Under the pieces are notes generated by a model. That model ran no database searches. It was not told the DNA's origin and worked only from the letters and a program-made list of their open reading frames with translations. A stretch of DNA of 53,956 nucleotides from positions 1-53,956 of the forward strand of contig JALWLD010000046.1 in NCBI GenBank assembly GCA_027081115.1, given 5' to 3'. The stretch comes from Sulfurovum sp. GTDB lineage: Bacteria > Campylobacterota > Campylobacteria > Campylobacterales > Sulfurovaceae. Below, in pieces: positions 17,184-27,359 of this stretch. The translations under genes and the position numbers were made by a program. Within the stretch, counting starts at the first letter, position 1. Each line of letters starts with the position of its first letter.

Positions 17184-18620
17184 ATGAAATTAAATGAAAT
17201 AAAACTGACCAATCCCTACTTGAACCTTCCTGATGAGTGTCATGATCGTGTCAAACCTGCACCATTAAATGAAGCATTTATTATACATGCCAATGAATCT
17301 GTCGCTGAACTGCTTGATATAGACAAAGAGGAGCTTAAAAGTGAAGCCTTTGTATCGTTTGTAAACGGTGCTTTGCAACCAGAAGGTTCTGATACTTTTG
17401 CCATGTGTTATGCTGGGCATCAGTTTGGTTTTTTTGTAGAGCGACTAGGGGATGGACGAGCCATTAATATTGGTACACTCAATGGTTTACATATGCAGCT
17501 CAAAGGTGCAGGACAAACCAAATATTCACGTTCTGGAGATGGACGTGCCGTATTGCGTTCTTCTATACGTGAGTATCTGATGTCTGAAGCGATGCATGGT
17601 TTAGGTATTGAGACAACCAGAGCTTTGGCACTGCTTGGCTCAAAACACTCTGTATTTAGACAAGAGTGGGAGAAGGGTGCCATTGTCTTGCGTGTTTCGC
17701 CTTCCTGGGTGCGCTTTGGTACCTTTGAGTATTTTGCACATAAAAAGAAATACAAAGAGTTGGAAGCACTGGCTGACTATGCCATTGTTGAGTCTTACCC
17801 TCATTTAGTTGATGAAGAGAATAAATACTTTTACTTTTTTGCTGAAGTGGTAGGAAAAACAGCCAGACTTATGGCAGAGTGGCAGGCAGTTGGTTTCAAC
17901 CATGGTGTGATGAATACAGACAATATGTCTATAGCAGGATTAACCATAGACTATGGTCCATATGCGTTCTTGGACGAGTATGACTTTAACTATATCTGCA
18001 ATCATACGGACCAGTATGGACGTTATAGTTTTGGTTCACAGCCTAATGTGGGAGAGTGGAATTTAAGAGCACTTATGGTTGCACTGGCTCCATTGGTTAA
18101 AACTGAAGAGTTAGAGAAAATTATGGGCAAGTATTCAAAATTTTATATGCAACACTATCTTTTGTTAATGAGTAAAAAATTTGGTTTAGATACCCATAGT
18201 GATGAAGACTTGAATCTTATTAAGCATTTATTGGGTGTATTGCAGGGCTTATCTGTGGATTATACGCTCTTTTTTAGAACGTTGAGTCGTTATGATGGAG
18301 ATAGAAAAGCACTTTTAAAACTGGGTCTTTATCATACACCTATGAATGATTGGCTTGATGATTATGATATACGCTTGGAAAAAAACACGTCAACTACACA
18401 ACAGAGACATGCCAAGATGTTAAAAACCAATCCGAAGTATGTACTGAAGAATTATATCTTACAAGAAGCTATTGATGCCGCAGAAGAGGGGGATTATGGT
18501 TTGGTTGATGATCTTTTTACTATTGCACATGATCCCTATGCAGAACATGAGAAGTTTGAGAGATGGGCTGGAACAACACCTGAAGAATTTAAGAACAGGA
18601 AATTGAGTTGTTCTTCTTAA
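17184..18620 (+). CDS. selO: Protein adenylyltransferase SelO (YdiU)
   Basis: 478 residues with a pseudokinase fold that transfers AMP to protein Ser/Thr/Tyr. Conserved segments: CYAGHQFGFFVERLGDGRA, LKGAGQTKYSRSGDGRAVL, RSSIREYLMSEAMHGLGI, the active-site stretch GVMNTDNMSIAGLTIDYGPY, and FGSQPNVGEWNL. It ends SCSS: the Cys third from the end sits where human SELENOO has selenocysteine, proposed to regulate activity through a disulfide. The bacterial enzyme is linked to redox stress, which fits the thioredoxin-like gene downstream. The start ATG lacks a strong RBS. The next gene starts inside its last codons. Confidence 0.95.
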   Translation: MKLNEIKLTNPYLNLPDECHDRVKPAPLNEAFIIHANESVAELLDIDKEELKSEAFVSFVNGALQPEGSDTFAMCYAGHQFGFFVERLGDGRAINIGTLNGLHMQLKGAGQTKYSRSGDGRAVLRSSIREYLMSEAMHGLGIETTRALALLGSKHSVFRQEWEKGAIVLRVSPSWVRFGTFEYFAHKKKYKELEALADYAIVESYPHLVDEENKYFYFFAEVVGKTARLMAEWQAVGFNHGVMNTDNMSIAGLTIDYGPYAFLDEYDFNYICNHTDQYGRYSFGSQPNVGEWNLRALMVALAPLVKTEELEKIMGKYSKFYMQHYLLLMSKKFGLDTHSDEDLNLIKHLLGVLQGLSVDYTLFFRTLSRYDGDRKALLKLGLYHTPMNDWLDDYDIRLEKNTSTTQQRHAKMLKTNPKYVLKNYILQEAIDAAEEGDYGLVDDLFTIAHDPYAEHEKFERWAGTTPEEFKNRKLSCSS

Positions 18621-19824
18621 AGAAGGGTATTGTACTTTTACTTTTTTGTTCAATCCTCAGTGCTACTACAGATGTGTCAAAACAAGTAGAATTCCTAGGT
18701 AATCCCTATCGTAAGATATACAAGAGTGATGCCTATGTATATGCAAGAAATATATGGGATATGCAGGTATTTGCAGGGAGAGTGTTTTTAGGTGCGGGAA
18801 ACAGTTCTAATAAAGGTCCCGCACCCAATGCAGGCAGAGTTCCTGTCTATAGTTTTAATCCCTGTAACGATACCTTTCAAAAAGAGTACACGGTAGCAGA
18901 AGAACAAGTGGACCGTTTTAGGGTTATTAATGAAAAGTTGTATATACCGGGACATGATGCAACACAGAAGTGGACTTTTGGAAATATTTATAGCAGAGAT
19001 GTAAGTGGGAAATGGAAAAAATATAGAAATATCCCCAATGCTTTGCATGTACTCGATATTGTTTCTTTTGATGACAAACTCTTTGTAGGGCTTGGCTTAA
19101 ATAACCAAAGTGCCATTGCTTTCTCTACCAATGAAGCTAAAAGTTGGCAGGTAGAGAACCTTGGTTTTTCTTACAACAGAATTTATAGTTTCTTAGAATT
19201 AAATCACAAGTTGTATGCATGTAAATCATTTACCCCTCCCAAAATAGTAAAGAAATGGCCTGTCCATAAGAGTATGGAGTATTTTAGTGTGGGAGAATAT
19301 ATAAAAGATAAGGGTTTTGCTGCTAGAGAAAAATTAACGCCAGAAGTGATGTTTCCTGATACTTATTTGATACCTAACAAATCTACAAAGATTATACGTT
19401 CTCAAAAGCTTGGAAATAGAGCTATCTACATTGGTGCATATTTGCATTATGATATTCACAGTAAACCTTTTGCTGTCTATATAGCAACACTACTTGAAAA
19501 AATAGTCTTAAAGTAGATAGAATAGATATTCCTGAGGTTTATACACCTTGGGATATATTGGTAAGAGATAAGTATGTTTACATTTTGTGTTACAGTGAGA
19601 TAGATGAACGAATTGCCGTGATGTATGCAAAAAGAGATACCTTAGACAGATGGAAAGAGTTGTTTTATTTTGAATCTGAAAGTTTTGCACGCTCTTTTGA
19701 GCTTTTGAATGATGACTTCTATTTTGGCATAGGTTCTGAAATAGAAAATGTAAAAAACTGGCATCAGTATGAAATTAGCCCTGATATGGGTAATATTTTA
19801 AGGATAAAAAATATAGAACATTAA
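18608..19824 (+). pseudogene. Frameshifted exported beta-propeller-like protein
   Basis: A TTG start with AGGA 7 bases upstream begins a signal peptide (KKGIVLLLFCSILSATT) inside the end of selO. The first frame stops at 19516 after 302 residues. The next frame is open from 19498 to 19824 and continues with about 108 well-formed residues (KVDRIDIPEVYTPWDIL...). Adding one A to the run of six A at about 19498 would join the two into one protein of about 405 residues. The body has repeated aromatic-rich beta segments with DKLFVGLG and AFSTNEAKSW, resembling BNR/kelch-like propeller blades; no known family is recognised. The shift could be a real decay, phase variation in the A tract, or a sequencing error. 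Confidence 0.7.
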
Positions 19825-19870
19825 GGATTGACACTTTATAATAGTTTAAATGCATATGAAGGAGTGAACA

Positions 19871-20200
19871 ATGTATTATCTTACTTCAATTGATATGTGT
19901 CATAACCGTGAATTAGAAAGAGAATTGAGTTGTTTTTTTCAACGTATCCGCAGGATCAAGAGAAGACTTCATGAAGAACATGCTTCTCTCATCCTGAATC
20001 GTACACAGAGGAACCGATGTAAAAAAAATCTTCTGACCCTGGAAAAATTTGAAAATGAATTTCACTCTATCTCTCACAGTGATGATGTAAAGATTATGTA
20101 TCGTAAGATACAACAGTATGTTAAACTTGACCATGATAGACTGATGCAACTTTTTGGTAGAGAGAAAGTCCAAGCGACTTCACTGTTCATTACACTGTAA
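19871..20200 (+). CDS. Small basic helical protein, function unknown
   Basis: 109 residues with no signal or membrane segment. It is rich in Arg, Lys, Glu and His, and looks all-helical (RELERELSCFFQRIRRIKRR, then MYRKIQQYVKLDHDRLMQL). I recognise no family. The RBS AAGGAG before ATG is the strongest in this stretch, so it is very likely translated. It stands 12 bases before the thioredoxin-like gene, suggesting co-transcription. Confidence 0.65.
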   Translation: MYYLTSIDMCHNRELERELSCFFQRIRRIKRRLHEEHASLILNRTQRNRCKKNLLTLEKFENEFHSISHSDDVKIMYRKIQQYVKLDHDRLMQLFGREKVQATSLFITL

Positions 20201-20212
20201 ATAAGGATAAAA

Positions 20213-20533
20213 ATGACCCTGGAAGCACTACAAAATACCATAAGATCTGAAGTAGGCGTACTCTTGTATTTCTCCGGAGAGAACTGTAATGTGTGTCATG
20301 CACTTAGACCTAAGTTCAAAGACCTCTTTGACAATGAATTTCCTCAGATCAAACAAATCTACTTAGATGCCCATGAAAACCAGGAGATATCTGCACATTT
20401 CCAGGTATTCTCTGTACCGACCATGATTGTATTTTTGGATGGGGGAGAATTCGTACGTGAGGGTAGAGCAGTCAGTATGCATAAAATGACTGAACAATTA
20501 AAACGCCCCTACGACATGATGACAAAAGTCTAA
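20213..20533 (+). CDS. Thioredoxin-like protein
   Basis: 106 residues, cytoplasmic. The redox motif is CNVC in FSGENCNVCHALRPKF, in place of the WCGPC of thioredoxin, and VFSVPTMIVFLDGG carries the cis-Pro. Both Cys are present, so thiol-disulfide exchange is likely; partner unknown. Its position after selO fits a redox role. Confidence 0.85.
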   Translation: MTLEALQNTIRSEVGVLLYFSGENCNVCHALRPKFKDLFDNEFPQIKQIYLDAHENQEISAHFQVFSVPTMIVFLDGGEFVREGRAVSMHKMTEQLKRPYDMMTKV

Positions 20534-20842
20534 GTAATGAGAATATCAATCATTCAAAGTCAGCCCTGTATCTCTGAATGATTTTGAAAACGATAGCGTT
20601 TCGAGAAGAAAAAAACAACGTTACAGTATAAAAATGAGGAAATTCCAATAAACAAATAAAATCAAAAATAACATAAAATGCCAAATGAAGCATTATTTAC
20701 AACAATGTTATGTTAACCATAAAACAACAAAAACAACAAATATCCACATAAACACCTCTAAAAGCCAAAATAAGCAATTTCAACCCTTTTTATTAACCTA
20801 AGTTTAGATAAAATCTTTAAACTTTGTATTAAAAGGAAATAA
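20534..20842. other. 309-bp intergenic region upstream of gyrA
   Basis: A 9-bp inverted repeat (AATCATTCA / TGAATGATT, 20548-20583, 18-base loop) followed by TTTT may end the thioredoxin transcript. The rest is A-rich with several ACAA repeats. A -10-like TAAAAT lies about 30 bases before gyrA, and AAAAGGA is its RBS. No further gene is seen. Confidence 0.55.
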
Positions 20843-23359
20843 ATGGCTGATTTGTTTGAAGATGGTCAAAATACCGAAGAGGTATTGATTGAAGACAGTA
20901 TTAAGGCGAGTTACCTTGATTACTCGATGTCTGTTATTATCGGTAGAGCACTACCCGATGCACGTGATGGACTGAAACCGGTTCACAGAAGAATACTTTA
21001 TGCGATGAATGATTTACATTTGTCACATAGAAGTCCGTATAAGAAATCTGCACGTATCGTTGGAGACGTTATCGGTAAGTATCACCCACATGGTGACAAC
21101 TCTGTATATGATGCTTTGGTACGTATGGCACAGGATTTCTCTATGCAGGCTCCGCTTGTAGATGGTCAAGGTAACTTCGGTTCTGTAGATGGTGACAATG
21201 CAGCGGCTATGAGATATACTGAAGCACGTATGACGAAGATTGCTGAAGAGCTTTTGGGTGATCTTGAGAAAGATACAGTGGATTACGTTCCCAACTATGA
21301 TGACTCTATGTCTGAGCCAGATGTACTTCCTGCACGTGTACCAAATCTGTTATTGAATGGTTCAAGTGGTATTGCGGTTGGTATGGCAACTAATATTCCT
21401 CCTCATCGTTTGGATGAGCTTATTACTGCTTTGGTACATCGTATTGACAACTCTGAGAGTACTATTGAAGATATGATGAAGATCGTTCAGGGACCTGATT
21501 TCCCAACAGGTGGTATTATCTTTGGACGTAAGGGTATCACAGATGCCTATACAACAGGGCGTGGACGTATTAAAGTACGTGCAAAGACGCATATTGAGCA
21601 AAAGGGTTCAAAAGAAGTCATCATTATTGATGAACTTCCTTTCCAGGTCAATAAGTCAAGACTTATTGAAAATATTGCACAGCTTGTACGTGACAAACAT
21701 ATTGAAGGTATCTCTGAAATTCGTGATGAATCAGATAGAGAAGGTATCCGTGTGGTGATGGAGCTAAAGCGTGATGCAATGTCTGAAATTGTATTGAACA
21801 ATCTATTTAAGTCAACACAGATGCAAGTGACTTTCGGGATCATTATGCTTGCTATCAATAACAAAGAGCCAAAAGTTTTCAATCTTATGGAACTTTTTGA
21901 CCTCTTCTTAAACCACAGAAAAACTGTGGTTATCAGAAGAACGATCTTTGATCTTGAAAAAGCCAGAGCCAGAGCACATATTTTAGAAGGTCTTAAGATT
22001 GCTGTAGACAACATCGATGAGGTTATTAAGATCATCCGTGCTTCAGCAGATGATGAAGAGGCAAGATCCAACCTTATGTCTCGTTTTTCTCTTTCTGAGA
22101 TCCAGGCAAAAGCTATTCTTGAGATGAGACTTAGACGTCTCACCGGTCTTGAGATCGAAAAGATCGAAAATGAGTTGAATCAACTTCTTATTCTTATTGC
22201 AGAGCTTGAATCTATTTTGAAATCAGAAGAGAAGATCAATGAGATCATTCGTGAAGAACTCGTAGAGATCGGTGAGAAATTCACAACACCGAGACGTACA
22301 GAAATTGTAGATGATTATGATGATATCGACATTGAAGACCTTATTCCAAATGAGCCTATGGTTGTGACTATTACACATAGAGGGTACATTAAACGTGTTC
22401 CTGTGAAAATGTATGAAAAGCAGCATCGTGGCGGTAAAGGTAAAACAGCAGTAACAACTTACGATGATGACTTTATTGAGAGTTTCTTTACATCCAATAC
22501 ACATGATACCTTGATGTTTGTGACAGACAGAGGTCAGTTGTACTGGTTGAAGGTCTATCGTATTCCTGAAGGGTCACGTACGGCTAAAGGTAAAGCAGTT
22601 GTAAATCTCATCAATCTTCAGCAAGACGAGAAGATCATGGCTATCATTCCTACGACAGATTTTAATGAAGATAAAGGGTTGGTCTTCTTTACCCAGAACG
22701 GTATTGTGAAAAGAACCAACCTTTCTGAGTATTCAAATATCAGAAGCAATGGTGTAAGAGCGATTAACCTTGATGAAAATGATGCTTTGGTAGAGGCAAA
22801 GATCGTAAAACCAGATACCAAGTGGTTGTTTGTAGCAACAAAAAAAGGTCTTTGTATCCGATTTAAAGTAGAAGATGCAAGAGAGATCGGACGTGTGGCA
22901 CGTGGTGTTACAGCGATCAAGTTCAAGATAGAAGATGATTATGTTTGTGGTGCAACAACGCTTGAAAATGAAGAAGATGAGATCTTGATGCTTTCTGAAA
23001 AAGGACTTGGTAAACGTACAACAGCCTCTGAGTACCGTGAGCAGAACCGTGCAGGTAAAGGTGTGATCTCGATGAAACTTACATCTAAAACAGGTGATGT
23101 GGTTGGTGTGGTATTTGTTGAGGAGGACAAAGACCTTATGTGTTTAACAAGTATTGGTAAAATGATACGTATCGATATGCAAACCATACGAAAAGCAGGA
23201 AGAAATACTTCTGGTGTAAAAGTGGTTTCTGTTGAGAAGAAAGATATTGTCGTAAGTATGGCAAAATGTCAAAAAGAAGAGAAGCCTGCTGAAGTGGCAG
23301 AAGATGAAGAGGGTGTTGAATCATCCGCAAACAATGATAACACATTAGGACTAGAGTAA
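20843..23359 (+). CDS. gyrA: DNA gyrase subunit A
   Basis: 838 residues. The catalytic Tyr is Y125 in [10 protein letters not shown]. The quinolone-pocket region reads [14 protein letters not shown]: Asn86 and Asp90 correspond to E. coli S83 and D87, and Asn is the wild-type residue in Helicobacter too, so this is not a resistance change. The C-terminal beta-pinwheel is present, with the GyrA-box-like motif QHRGGKGK, which separates it from ParC. It cuts and passes DNA to add negative supercoils together with GyrB, which is not in the window. It heads a tight run: asd starts 3 bases after its stop. Confidence 0.98.
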   Translation: MADLFEDGQNTEEVLIEDSIKASYLDYSMSVIIGRALPDARDGLKPVHRRILYAMNDLHLSHRSPYKKSARIVGDVIGKYHPHGDNSVYDALVRMAQDFSMQAPLVDGQGNFGSVDGDNAAAMRYTEARMTKIAEELLGDLEKDTVDYVPNYDDSMSEPDVLPARVPNLLLNGSSGIAVGMATNIPPHRLDELITALVHRIDNSESTIEDMMKIVQGPDFPTGGIIFGRKGITDAYTTGRGRIKVRAKTHIEQKGSKEVIIIDELPFQVNKSRLIENIAQLVRDKHIEGISEIRDESDREGIRVVMELKRDAMSEIVLNNLFKSTQMQVTFGIIMLAINNKEPKVFNLMELFDLFLNHRKTVVIRRTIFDLEKARARAHILEGLKIAVDNIDEVIKIIRASADDEEARSNLMSRFSLSEIQAKAILEMRLRRLTGLEIEKIENELNQLLILIAELESILKSEEKINEIIREELVEIGEKFTTPRRTEIVDDYDDIDIEDLIPNEPMVVTITHRGYIKRVPVKMYEKQHRGGKGKTAVTTYDDDFIESFFTSNTHDTLMFVTDRGQLYWLKVYRIPEGSRTAKGKAVVNLINLQQDEKIMAIIPTTDFNEDKGLVFFTQNGIVKRTNLSEYSNIRSNGVRAINLDENDALVEAKIVKPDTKWLFVATKKGLCIRFKVEDAREIGRVARGVTAIKFKIEDDYVCGATTLENEEDEILMLSEKGLGKRTTASEYREQNRAGKGVISMKLTSKTGDVVGVVFVEEDKDLMCLTSIGKMIRIDMQTIRKAGRNTSGVKVVSVEKKDIVVSMAKCQKEEKPAEVAEDEEGVESSANNDNTLGLE

Positions 23360-23362
23360 AAA

Positions 23363-24403
23363 ATGGAAAGAAAATATAATGTAGCAATCGTCGGTGCCTC
23401 TGGTGCCGTTGGTGAAGAGCTTTTAATTGTTCTGGAGAATTTAAATTTTCCGATAAACAATTTATTGCCACTTGCATCTGCAAACTCTGTAGGTGTAGAG
23501 GTGGAATGTCAGGGTAGAACATTCAAGATCGAAGAGTTGACTGAAGAGGTATTTGAAGGGAAAGATATTGATATCGCTTTCTTCTCAGCAGGAGGAAGCA
23601 TCTCTGCAAAGTATGCAAAGTATGCAGTTGAAGCTGGTGCTGTGGTTATTGACAATACATCTCACTTTAGAATGGATCCTAAGGTGCCACTTGTTGTACC
23701 AGAAGTCAATCCTGAAGATATTGAATTATGGGAAGATACAGGAATTATTGCAAATCCTAACTGTTCGACTATTCAGATGGTGCAGTTGTTAAAACCATTA
23801 CATGATCTTTATGATATTAAGCGAGTAGATGTGAGTACATACCAGGCTGTATCTGGCGCAGGTAAAGCAGGTATGGAAGAGCTTGTTAGACAGATGCAGG
23901 ACTTTTTTTCATTTAAATTGGATGAGACAAAGATTGAAGCATTTTCACATCAGATCGCACTGAATGTCATCCCACATATTGATGTACCACAAGAAAATGG
24001 TTATACAAAAGAAGAGATGAAAATGGTCAATGAGACCAACAAGATCATGCATTCTGAATTTGCAGTCTCTGCAACATGTGTACGTGTCCCTGTACTTCGT
24101 TCACACTCTGAGTCTATTACAATTACCTTTGCAGAGAGTGTTGATGTCAGTGTAGAACAGGCAAAAGAGGTACTTGGCAATTTTGAAAATGTAGTGGTTA
24201 TGGATGATATTGAAAGCAATATCTACCCTATGCCTACTACGGCAACAGACACGGATGAAACTTATGTGGGGCGTATAAGAAAAGATATTTATGCAAAGAA
24301 TATTCTTCACATCTGGGGTGTAGCAGACCAGGTAAGAGTAGGGGCAGCAACAAATTCTGTACGTATTGCACAAAAGTGGATAGAGCTAGAGGAAAATCTC
24401 TAA
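23363..24403 (+). CDS. asd: Aspartate-semialdehyde dehydrogenase
   Basis: 346 residues. It has the N-terminal NADP-binding GASGAVGEEL, active-site Cys134 in NPNCSTIQMV, and QAVSGAGKAGMEEL. It reduces aspartyl phosphate to the semialdehyde, the branch point to lysine/diaminopimelate, threonine and methionine; dapA, the next step to lysine, is elsewhere in this window. It lies between gyrA and a yqhA gene that overlaps its stop (TAATG). Confidence 0.97.
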   Translation: MERKYNVAIVGASGAVGEELLIVLENLNFPINNLLPLASANSVGVEVECQGRTFKIEELTEEVFEGKDIDIAFFSAGGSISAKYAKYAVEAGAVVIDNTSHFRMDPKVPLVVPEVNPEDIELWEDTGIIANPNCSTIQMVQLLKPLHDLYDIKRVDVSTYQAVSGAGKAGMEELVRQMQDFFSFKLDETKIEAFSHQIALNVIPHIDVPQENGYTKEEMKMVNETNKIMHSEFAVSATCVRVPVLRSHSESITITFAESVDVSVEQAKEVLGNFENVVVMDDIESNIYPMPTTATDTDETYVGRIRKDIYAKNILHIWGVADQVRVGAATNSVRIAQKWIELEENL

Positions 24404-24918
24404 TGCTGGAGCGTATCTTCGAAAATGGGCTCTGGAGTACACGCTTTGTAGTACTTTTTGCTGTGTTGTTCGGGCTAGTCGGGGCGATCGTTCTCTTTGT
24501 AGTTGCCAGTTTTGACATCTACAATGTGACAATTTATGTCTTTGATGTTTATATGACCCATGCACATCCGAAATATTTCCATGAAAAAGTGGTGGGTGAT
24601 ATTATTGGTGCTGTAGACCTCTATCTGATCGGGGTAGTGATGCTGATTTTTTCTTTCGGTCTCTATGAGCTGTTTATTTCAGATATCGATGCAGCCAAAG
24701 AGGATGAGGAGAGAGAAAGCAAGATACTTGCCATTCACTCACTTGATCAGCTCAAAGATAAGATCTCAAAAGTGATCGTCATGGTACTGGTGGTAGGATT
24801 TTTCAAAAAAGTAGGTCTTGCAACCTATAGTTCGCCTCTCGAATTACTGTATTTGGCACTCTCAATTACAGCAGTATCGGTAGGATTATATTTTTTAAGT
24901 AAGGTAGGAAAACATTAA
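24403..24918 (+). CDS. YqhA-family (UPF0114) membrane protein
   Basis: 171 residues. The start is taken at the ATG overlapping the asd stop (TAATG) because AGAGGA lies about 10 bases upstream and LERIFENG begins the family's conserved start; an ATG 27 bases earlier is in frame but inside asd. Membrane segments lie near residues 15-45, 65-90, 125-140 and 145-165. [25 protein letters not shown] is the family hallmark region. Function is unknown for the family. It overlaps hemE (TAATG). Confidence 0.85.
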   Translation: MLERIFENGLWSTRFVVLFAVLFGLVGAIVLFVVASFDIYNVTIYVFDVYMTHAHPKYFHEKVVGDIIGAVDLYLIGVVMLIFSFGLYELFISDIDAAKEDEERESKILAIHSLDQLKDKISKVIVMVLVVGFFKKVGLATYSSPLELLYLALSITAVSVGLYFLSKVGKH

Positions 24919-25967
24919 TGAGTAAAATATTTGTAGACGCATGTCTGGGAAAAGAGACACCATACACTCCTGTATGGATGATGAGACAGGCAGGGCGTTA
25001 TTTGCCAGAATACATGGCAGTAAGAGCAGAAGCAGGAAACTTTTTAAACCTTTGTCACAATCCCCAAAAGGCAGCAGAAGTAACGATTCAACCACTTGAT
25101 ATTGTTGGTGTGGATGCAGCTATTCTTTTTTCTGACATTTTGGTTATCCCTGATGAGATGGGTATGGATCTCTCTTTTGTAAAAGGTGAAGGACCAAAGT
25201 TCTCTGACCCGCTTGAGAGTCAGGAAGACCTTGACAGACTTATTGGTGGAGAAGAGGCAGCATCTAAATTGACGTATGTTTATGACACTATTAAATTGCT
25301 AAGAAAACAGCTTGATGAGAGAGGTGACGAGATCGCACTTATCGGATTTACAGGTGCACCATGGACACTGGCAACCTATATGATCGAAGGTCAGGGGACA
25401 AAAACATATAACATTTGTAAAAAGATGATGTATTCAAACCCTGAATTACTTCATAATATTCTTGCAAAAGTGACAGAGGTAGTAAAGTACTACATGGAGA
25501 AACAGATTGAAGCGGGTATCGATGTGGTTCAGATCTTTGATTCATGGGCAGCAGCGATTGAGCCAGGTAAATATGATGAATTCTCATGGAAATATATGGT
25601 TGAAATAGCAGATCATCTTAAATCGAAGTATCCTGATACACCTATTATTATGTTCCCTAAAGGTGTTGCATCTTTTATTGAAAGAGGACTTGTATATGGT
25701 AACTTTGATGTATTTGGTGTAGATTGGGGCACACCAATGGCTTTGGCTAAAGAGAAACTGGGAAACAAGTATGTTCTTCAGGGAAATATGGAGCCATGTA
25801 GACTGTACTCTAAAGAAGCAACTACACAGTGTGTTGAGGCAATTCAAGAGATCATGGGTGGAAAAAGACACATCTTCAATCTTGGACATGGAATTCTTCC
25901 AGATGTTCCTGTTGAAAATGCAAAACATTTTGTATCTGAATGTCAGAGAGTTTCAGGGAAAAAATAA
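24918..25967 (+). CDS. hemE: Uroporphyrinogen decarboxylase
   Basis: 349 residues. [15 protein letters not shown] carries the substrate-binding Arg residues, with [31 protein letters not shown], and [16 protein letters not shown]. It removes four carboxyl groups from uroporphyrinogen III to give coproporphyrinogen III in haem synthesis. It is co-translated with the preceding yqhA gene. Confidence 0.98.
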   Translation: MSKIFVDACLGKETPYTPVWMMRQAGRYLPEYMAVRAEAGNFLNLCHNPQKAAEVTIQPLDIVGVDAAILFSDILVIPDEMGMDLSFVKGEGPKFSDPLESQEDLDRLIGGEEAASKLTYVYDTIKLLRKQLDERGDEIALIGFTGAPWTLATYMIEGQGTKTYNICKKMMYSNPELLHNILAKVTEVVKYYMEKQIEAGIDVVQIFDSWAAAIEPGKYDEFSWKYMVEIADHLKSKYPDTPIIMFPKGVASFIERGLVYGNFDVFGVDWGTPMALAKEKLGNKYVLQGNMEPCRLYSKEATTQCVEAIQEIMGGKRHIFNLGHGILPDVPVENAKHFVSECQRVSGKK

Positions 25968-25994
25968 CGCTCTGAAGCTTCATAAAGGAACTTT

Positions 25995-27359
25995 ATGAAA
26001 AGAGAAACACACCGCATAGCGGTGGAAGAGTGTGAAATGGATATTGTCGGGCATAAGATTTTTGTCCGTTTGAAAGATATCCCTATGTATATCTCTAAAA
26101 AAACTAAAGACAGTATACGTAACCGCTACAGTCACTCGATTGAAGTTGGACTGAGTACAGAATATATTCTTAATCATCTCAGTAGAGAATTGGGTGATGA
26201 TGTTAATTTGAATTTCTTTAATATTGGGAAGATCGTAGGAATGTTGCATGATATTGGTCATACTGCATTTTCTCATGATGGAGAAATTATACTTGATCAA
26301 ATGTTACAAGAAGCCTCTTACTCTCTTCTCTCTCCTATACGTTTTAATGCTAATCTCAATAATTTCAGACGTATACAAAAGTATGGTTTCTACAACAATC
26401 TTCCCGAAGATGTACAGCACTATGCCTATGCTTCATTGCTTAAGCGTGTTTCAGAACTGGAAGAGTATCCAGAGTATGCATATTTGAAAGAGCATCTTGT
26501 ACATGCTATTGTACTTGAAGAGGAGTATCTCGCTTCAAAAGGGGTGGAGATTAAGAATAGTGTAAATAAGACTATTTTATGTCAGGCTATGGATTTTGCA
26601 GATGAGAACCGTTACCGTGTGACAGATATTATTGATTCATTAAATATCTATTCCAAAGAGAAACTTCAAGAGATCCTTTTACGAAGTATCACCTCAGATA
26701 TCCGTGTAAAAGATGTACGCAAGCTGGTGTATCTGAAAAGTTTGGAGATTCCAGGTTACGAACATACAAACTATGACAAGATCAAGATCAAAGAGCTGCT
26801 GATAGCACTGCTTAAACGTTCCAGCAATGCCAAGACAGAGTTTCAGAATGTGATGAACAGTCTCTCTATGGCATTCAACCGAAATCTCACTTTGACAAAA
26901 GAGGCAAAACTTGTATCGGTTAATGAGGAGTTGGAGTGTTTGAGAAGAGACTTCAACAAGATAGCTGCCAAATATATTTGGGGTTCAAAGAAGGTAAACA
27001 AGATAAAAAAACCTTTTAATCACTACTTCATCACTGTAGCTGATTACTTTATCAATAAAGATTTTGAGATAGACCTTATAGACAGTCATAGCTATAAACA
27101 AGCGCTCATTGCTTTGGATGTAGGGGGATTGCAAGAAGCGGTATATACAAAAGAGAGGCTCAGTCTTTTACGTAATTTCTTAGGTGGTTTAACCAATCTA
27201 AAAATTATTGAGCTTTATAAAAAGATATTGATTCTGAACTTTGAAAAGAAATTAGGATATACCTTGGAAAACTCTGATAAACTCATAGAGAAAAACTCTG
27301 TAGAGTTACTAGAAAAAAAGCTACAAAAATACAGCAATCGATTAAAGAGAAAAGTATGA
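25995..27359 (+). CDS. HD-domain phosphohydrolase (dGTPase-like)
   Basis: 454 residues, cytoplasmic. The N-terminal part has the HD metal site: His in YSHSIEVG, then MLHDIGHTAFSHDG (His-Asp and a further His), as in deoxynucleotide triphosphohydrolases and related HD enzymes. The rest is helical and long. It may hydrolyse a nucleotide, but the substrate cannot be assigned. The RBS AAAGGA precedes ATG, and the stop overlaps the next gene (ATGA). Confidence 0.8.
   Translation: MKRETHRIAVEECEMDIVGHKIFVRLKDIPMYISKKTKDSIRNRYSHSIEVGLSTEYILNHLSRELGDDVNLNFFNIGKIVGMLHDIGHTAFSHDGEIILDQMLQEASYSLLSPIRFNANLNNFRRIQKYGFYNNLPEDVQHYAYASLLKRVSELEEYPEYAYLKEHLVHAIVLEEEYLASKGVEIKNSVNKTILCQAMDFADENRYRVTDIIDSLNIYSKEKLQEILLRSITSDIRVKDVRKLVYLKSLEIPGYEHTNYDKIKIKELLIALLKRSSNAKTEFQNVMNSLSMAFNRNLTLTKEAKLVSVNEELECLRRDFNKIAAKYIWGSKKVNKIKKPFNHYFITVADYFINKDFEIDLIDSHSYKQALIALDVGGLQEAVYTKERLSLLRNFLGGLTNLKIIELYKKILILNFEKKLGYTLENSDKLIEKNSVELLEKKLQKYSNRLKRKV

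Noticed and set aside
20740..20749. DnaA-box-like ATATCCACA upstream of gyrA, with A-rich flanks, as a replication origin
   Set aside because: Only one imperfect box is seen, with no cluster and no dnaA or dnaN beside it.
21095..21112. Asn at the quinolone-pocket position of GyrA as a resistance mutation
   Set aside because: Asn is the wild-type residue at this site in Helicobacter; Asp90 is also intact.
21547..22143. 198-residue open frame antisense to gyrA
   Set aside because: Ser/Arg/Ile-rich low-quality translation, no RBS, and a highly conserved gyrA on the other strand.
24376..24402. Upstream ATG for the YqhA-family gene inside asd
   Set aside because: The ATG at 24403 overlaps the asd stop in the same way as the next junction and has AGAGGA in front.
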